Shown piece by piece: positions 43,378 to 47,344 of a stretch of 47,344 bases of DNA (positions are counted from its first letter, which is position 1; each line of letters opens with the position of its first letter). Location of the stretch: the NCBI GenBank assembly GCA_903915655.1, contig CAIWTU010000126.1:1-47344 (forward strand). Reading direction: 5' to 3'. Made by a program: the position numbers and the translations under genes. Below the pieces are notes generated by a model. That model saw only the letters and a list, made by a program, of their open reading frames with translations. It was not told where the DNA came from and did no database searches. Source of the DNA: an uncultured Geobacter sp. (GTDB lineage: Bacteria; Desulfobacterota; Desulfuromonadia; Geobacterales; Geobacteraceae).

Positions 43378-45317
43378 AAGCGGCTACCGTTGAGAGCATC
43401 CTCGATAAAACAGCCGCACATGATCCCTCGGAGAAGAACCGTTGTTGCCTTATTTGCACTTTCGGCTGTTACGCCGATCTCCAGAGCCTTCCAGACATTG
43501 CGCATCATGTTCAGGTCAAGAATTGCTGAAATTTCAGGAGTATTGCTGAATCTATCAAGGACGGCTCTCATCTCTTCTCTATGATGCAGTAATCTAAGGG
43601 CAACATCCGCCCCCTGTTTTCCCCGGACGGTGCTCCACTGCACTTCCGGAGGAAGAATCCCTTCCATCCCCCTTCTTATAAGCATTCTATCTCCACCTTT
43701 CCAGTTATGCTGAATCTCCGGAACAGAAAGGCAATATTCTATAAGTGGGATGTCCGCAGTCGGATCCCTTACCTCCATGTTGAAGGCTGAGCCGAAGAGA
43801 TGCCAGATCGGTCCTGCCATTGCTCCGTTTCTCTGAAGCGTAAGAAAACGTTCTTCAGCAGGAGAGATGAAATCGCCTGAACCGGGGGCGTTGCGAATTG
43901 ATTTGAGTGCCTCTCTCAAGCCGAATCTTCTGGCAAAATCCGGACTTATTGCAGAATAGCCAGACCAGGAGTCTTTCCTCCCCCTCCCTATAATACAACC
44001 TGCCCGGCTCCGAAGGGGACGGAGCAGAGGTTTGACAACTGCCGAGGTTATGGCAGAAATCCAGGATACTCCATGGCACTGTTTCCATTCTGCTATCGCC
44101 TTCATCCCTTCGTCCCATCGTCCCGAAGCAAACAGAAATAAAATCCGATCCCTCCCGCCACTCCACGAAACCCCGCCATTACCCAGTTGACCGGTAAGCA
44201 TAACACGAACTCCACAATCTTGTGCCTGATCTAGCAAGGCCATGATCCAGTGCATATTGGCAGCAGCATGCATCGGAGCGTGAGCGATTACGGCTATTCG
44301 CTCAATGGCCTTGATTGGCGCCACATTAGAAGCGTTAATCTTGTGGTGTTTTATGTTTTTGAAACGGGAAGATACGGTTGAAGCAAGTCCCCATTCATCC
44401 GCCAGGGCTCCATTGAGCAAATATTGGCAAGCAAACTCAGGAACTGAAGTGAAAGCATGGAGAGTTTCTCCGCTACGTCCCAGAATCTGAGCAGCAAGCG
44501 CAGTGACAGCCCCTGAATCAAGCCCCGCACTCAGGGTGCTGCCGATCGCGTATCTTGATCGAAGACGACTCTTAACCGCCGATTTGAAGCTGTCTAAAAA
44601 ACCGGCTAGATAATTATCTTCTGAACTGACCGAGGCAGCGGTCAAGTCATTCATATTCCAATAGCGAAGGTTATTTAACCCTTTTGTAGAAACACTAAGT
44701 TTGCAACCTGCTGAAAGTCGTTTTATGCCTGCCCAGCAGGTGTCATCTGCATCTCCAAGCGGAGAGATCGTCAAATATGCAGCAATCTTGGTCTCGTTGA
44801 TTTTGCGCTCTATCTGTTTTAGGGCGAACAGACCTTCCGGATCACTGGAAAAGGCAAAGAAGGGTGGACGGTAGTAGTAGTAAAGTCCTGTGTTTCCGAG
44901 ATGATCTCTTGCGATAAAAAGGGTTTTTTCCTTTAAATTACAGGCTGCAAAGGACCAGTCGCCATAAAGATGCCGGGGTGCACTCTCTCCCCATTTGCAG
45001 TACGCCTTAAGGACAAGATTTGTGTCAGGGGTTGAGTTTCGGTCAGGACACGGGATACCAAAAATGCCGCAAAGTTCATCTCTGTTATCCAGCCTTGCAG
45101 CCGAGGTAAACAGCAACTGTTCCGTTTTCAGAGGCATTGATTCGTGCAGAGACTCCGGAGTTATTGAAAGATTGGCAAATCCCATAAAAACCGAATTGAT
45201 ATTAAGTGAATAAAGGCCGTCAGCCCCCCATCTCCTCATTGACTCGCTCATATACGCCAGATCATCCGGGGGGAGGGTACCTCCATCAAAATTGATGCAT
45301 CCAAAAATAGCGCTCAA
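43374..45317 (-). CDS. Asparagine-synthetase-like lasso cyclase (C protein)
   Basis: A 647-aa AsnB-like protein. The N-terminal glutaminase-like domain begins MSAIFGCINFDGG and lacks the Cys2 needed for amidotransferase activity, as in lasso cyclases. The C-terminal ATP-pyrophosphatase domain has the PP-loop STLSAGLDSGAV (Ser263-Ser268). It would adenylate the Asp side chain and close the ring. TTG start, with GAAAGG about 11 bases upstream. It is the first gene of the cluster and overlaps the kinase gene (GTGA). Confidence 0.88.
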   Translation of the reverse strand: MSAIFGCINFDGGTLPPDDLAYMSESMRRWGADGLYSLNINSVFMGFANLSITPESLHESMPLKTEQLLFTSAARLDNRDELCGIFGIPCPDRNSTPDTNLVLKAYCKWGESAPRHLYGDWSFAACNLKEKTLFIARDHLGNTGLYYYYRPPFFAFSSDPEGLFALKQIERKINETKIAAYLTISPLGDADDTCWAGIKRLSAGCKLSVSTKGLNNLRYWNMNDLTAASVSSEDNYLAGFLDSFKSAVKSRLRSRYAIGSTLSAGLDSGAVTALAAQILGRSGETLHAFTSVPEFACQYLLNGALADEWGLASTVSSRFKNIKHHKINASNVAPIKAIERIAVIAHAPMHAAANMHWIMALLDQAQDCGVRVMLTGQLGNGGVSWSGGRDRILFLFASGRWDEGMKAIAEWKQCHGVSWISAITSAVVKPLLRPLRSRAGCIIGRGRKDSWSGYSAISPDFARRFGLREALKSIRNAPGSGDFISPAEERFLTLQRNGAMAGPIWHLFGSAFNMEVRDPTADIPLIEYCLSVPEIQHNWKGGDRMLIRRGMEGILPPEVQWSTVRGKQGADVALRLLHHREEMRAVLDRFSNTPEISAILDLNMMRNVWKALEIGVTAESANKATTVLLRGIMCGCFIEDALNGSRL

Positions 45318-45347
45318 AAGGAATGAAACCTTTCAAAAAAGTAAATT

Positions 45348-45368
45348 GTGAAAAAACAGCTTTTTCAC
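45348..45368. promoter_or_regulatory. Inverted repeat upstream of the cyclase gene
   Basis: GTGAAAAA / TTTTTCAC (8-bp arms, 5-base spacer) 31-51 bases before the cluster start. On the minus strand TTGACG just precedes it and TTGACT lies about 40 bases further up, so this could be an operator over the promoter of the cluster. Confidence 0.45.
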
Positions 45369-45821
45369 GTCAACGAGATACATATTTCCTTGATTGGACC
45401 TAATAGTCAAGACCATAATGCATCGAGTTTAAGTCTTTTTGCCGCTGAGCGCGGCGCAGCAAGCTGCGGGGAATATGACCCGCTGAGATTAAAAAAATAC
45501 TTTGAGCTCTTGTTTGTCTTCGACGGAGCAACTTGGCAAAGAACAGCACGTCTTCTGTCCAACCTGTAAACCATGAACTAGGAACTTTACTAAATGCCCT
45601 TTTGTTTTTTCTCCTCTGAAGAAAGTTAGTTTTTTGTAAAAATAAAACCAGCCTATAAGGTTTTAGCAGAAGGCTAAAGTAAGGGGGCGAGATACTTGTT
45701 TTGACATTCGGAATAAACGCCTGATGCCCAATGCAAAGCATGAGTTCTTTGACAGTGAACTTTAGGTAGTGAGAGATGCTGAAAATATTTTTGACCGTAT
45801 ACAGAACAAAATGGAGGTGCC
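45369..45821. other. Intergenic region between the lasso-type cluster and rtcB
   Basis: About 450 AT-rich bases between divergent genes. Open frames here (for example 45400-45867, minus) are Lys/Leu/Ser-rich with no recognisable domain and run through the rtcB start, so I treat them as noise. I see no clear sigma-54 site for rtcB. Confidence 0.5.
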
Positions 45822-46916
45822 ATGAAAGACACACACATTTTTGCAGAAGTTCTCGAACCGAAAGCACTTGAACAGTTTGAAAGTGCCATGCTTCAACCCT
45901 TCGCCGTCAAAGGTGCCTTAATGCCTGACGCACACGCTGGCTACTCTCTGCCGATTGGTGCAGTTGTGGCGACCGATGGCGTGATTTTGCCAAGCTGGGT
46001 TGGCTATGACATCGGCTGTGGTATGTGCGCCGTACCCACCACGTTCAAACGTGCCGATGTTGAGACTAATGCCGAACAGATTTTCAAGAGCATTTACCGA
46101 GCCGTACCTGTCGGATTCAGCCACAATAAGAAAGATTCTGTTTGGGATTATTCTGCTCTGGCGTACACTCCAAATCTGGCTTCTATTTTCGCAAGGAACG
46201 GCTTGAGGCAACTGGCTTCTTTGGGGGGCGGAAACCACTTCATTGAGATTGGGTATGATGAAGATGATGCAATCTGGATTATCAATCATTCCGGCTCGCG
46301 GGGAATTGGTCACGCCGTAGCAACCCACTACATGAAACTGGCATCCGGTGACGGCAAAGCCCGTGAGGGTCATTTCGGGTTTGCTGTTGATTCGGCTGAA
46401 GGCCAAAACTACGCCACCGATCTTTCTTTCTGTCTTGCGTTTGCCCTAGAGAACCGCCACCAGATCATTCAGCGGGTAGTTCACGAAATAGTGCATTACT
46501 GCGAAGGTTACGCCGATTATGGCCGGTTGATAAACCGGAACCACAACCACGCCGAACTGAAAGAGGGGCTGTGGATTCACCGCAAGGGGGCCACCCATGC
46601 TGAAGCGGGAATGATGGGCGTTATCCCCGGCAACATGCGGGACGGCTCTTTCATCGTGGAAGGGAAGGGCAACCCTGTCGCTCTCTGGTCTAGTTCTCAT
46701 GGGGCGGGGCGGGTTTTGGGCCGCAAAGCGGCACAGGTTACTCTTACTGTAGAGCAGTTTTCTAAAACCATGCGAGGTGTAGTTGCCAAGATTGACGCTG
46801 AAACACTGGATGAATCACCATTTGCATATAAGGACATTTTCGACGTAATGCGGCAACAGTCTGACATGGTGGGAATCAAGCATTATATCCGTCCCCTTAT
46901 CAACATCAAGGGCTAG
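45822..46916 (+). CDS. rtcB: RtcB-family RNA ligase
   Basis: A 364-aa GTP-dependent RNA ligase joining 2',3'-cyclic or 3'-phosphate to 5'-OH ends. Metal ligands lie in VGYDIGCGMCAV (Cys66), GGGNHFIEIG and NHSGSRGIGH. HRKGATHAEAGMMGVIPG is conserved. His293 in WSSSHGAGR is the guanylylation site. It is shorter than E. coli RtcB (about 408 aa), matching the compact group. ATG with GGAGGTG upstream. No rtcA, rtcR or archease gene is beside it. It may repair tRNA or rRNA cut by toxins. Confidence 0.94.
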   Translation: MKDTHIFAEVLEPKALEQFESAMLQPFAVKGALMPDAHAGYSLPIGAVVATDGVILPSWVGYDIGCGMCAVPTTFKRADVETNAEQIFKSIYRAVPVGFSHNKKDSVWDYSALAYTPNLASIFARNGLRQLASLGGGNHFIEIGYDEDDAIWIINHSGSRGIGHAVATHYMKLASGDGKAREGHFGFAVDSAEGQNYATDLSFCLAFALENRHQIIQRVVHEIVHYCEGYADYGRLINRNHNHAELKEGLWIHRKGATHAEAGMMGVIPGNMRDGSFIVEGKGNPVALWSSSHGAGRVLGRKAAQVTLTVEQFSKTMRGVVAKIDAETLDESPFAYKDIFDVMRQQSDMVGIKHYIRPLINIKG

Positions 46917-47007
46917 AGAGTTATAACGACCGCACCCTCTGGATTCTGTTTCCACTAAGCTATTAAGCAGATAAGATGAATCAACTACTTATAATGGAGG
47001 CTGAATA

Positions 47008-47082
47008 ATGGCAAATATAAAAGATTGCCAGCAACATCCCCAAGGGAAGTTTAGCAATAATAGAGATGTGGCTCAAGCCTAG
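47008..47082 (+). CDS. Very short ORF, doubtful
   Basis: ATG with GGAGG 9 bases upstream starts a 24-aa frame (MANIKDCQQHPQGKF...). A second frame of about 41 aa (47065-47190, ...IEMWLKPSVQEQKEKREATK) reads on with protein-like composition. One frameshift would join the two, so this may be a decayed small gene. No family recognised. Confidence 0.3.
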   Translation: MANIKDCQQHPQGKFSNNRDVAQA

Positions 47083-47204
47083 TGTGCAAGAACAGAAGGA
47101 AAAAAGGGAAGCAACAAAGTTGTGTAAGCAAAGCAAGTTTAAGCTTATTAAAGATGACAACAGTATTGATTACGGGAGTTGGTTCATATGACACCACTTG
47201 TAGT

Positions 47205-47344
47205 TAGTTTCCATCCGGAAACTCCGGATGAGAAACTATCGGTTTCCAATTCGGAAAGCGGGGATTTTTTCTTCTGGCAAGAAAATCAAGGGCTTGCGCG
47301 GAGGCGTACATCGGTACACCGCACAAGTAAGCCCGAAGATTGAC
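47205..47344 (+). repeat. Long copy of the dispersed repeat, running to the window edge
   Basis: Starts TAGTTTCCATCCGGAAACTC followed by CGGATGAGAAAC, which is an inverted structure, then GGTTTCCAATTCGGAAAGC and CTGGCAAG, and ends in AAGCCCGAAGATTGAC at the window edge. It aligns with the inverted copy between acnB and aspS, except for about 45 extra bases that hold a further inverted repeat (GCTTGCGCGG / CCGCACAAG, imperfect). The end is not seen. Confidence 0.7.

Noticed and set aside
45400-45867. 155-aa minus-strand frame considered as a missing lasso leader peptidase (B2)
   Set aside because: No Cys-His-Asp transglutaminase pattern or HAWVE-like motif, runs through the rtcB start, AT-rich low-quality sequence.
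1-47344. GEMM-Ib cGAMP riboswitches as partners of the GacA-like protein
   Set aside because: Read through the intergenic regions for the conserved GEMM core and saw no convincing match in this window.
1-47344. CRISPR arrays
   Set aside because: No series of evenly spaced direct repeats; the dispersed repeat copies are scattered and differ in length.

Overview
The window looks like a chromosomal segment of a Geobacter-type bacterium (Desulfuromonadales, formerly Deltaproteobacteria). This is inferred from the gene set: futalosine-pathway MqnA, an AcnB-type aconitase, a NifU/NifS pair, a TatD-radical SAM fusion, a PxxKW cysteine-rich protein, and a REC-GAF-GGDEF protein carrying the Ser signature of the Geobacter cGAMP synthase GacA. 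No species can be named from the sequence alone.

Layout. Bases 1-140 are the 3' end of an ISL3-type insertion sequence. Bases 214-7838 (plus strand) carry accB-accC, a GcvH-like protein, mqnA, a phosphohexomutase, nifU-nifS and a small membrane protein, with one minus-strand cysteine-rich gene between. Bases 7884-13000 (minus strand) form a branched-chain amino acid ABC transporter operon, livKHMGF, ending in a CBS-domain gene. Bases 13337-24751 hold a UbiD-family decarboxylase, two unrecognised proteins, the TatD-radical SAM fusion, metF, ettA, an RluA-type pseudouridine synthase, a small acidic protein and comEC. Bases 24842-35604 are a plus-strand run: the putative cGAMP synthase, hisS, rmuC, acnB, aspS, a LysM lipoprotein and a Tim44-domain protein. 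Then come trmL, a lipoprotein, cobO and tRNA-Val(CAC).

Beyond tRNA-Val the content changes from housekeeping to accessory. A pseudogene is followed by a seven-gene minus-strand cluster (38597-45317): an asparagine-synthetase-like lasso cyclase, an HPr-kinase-like protein, a PqqD-like leader-binding protein, a 47-residue precursor peptide, a GT-B glycosyltransferase and two tandem paralogous radical SAM proteins. The precursor has Thr at -2, Asp at core position 9 and a C-terminal Ser, as in the paeninodin class of phosphorylated lasso peptides. No leader peptidase (B2) gene is present. A lasso-type cluster carrying a glycosyltransferase and paired radical SAM enzymes is the best candidate here for an undescribed system. 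An rtcB RNA ligase gene follows.

A dispersed intergenic repeat (core TAGTTTCCATCCGGAAACTC) occurs at least six times. In three places its first TAG is the stop codon of the preceding gene.
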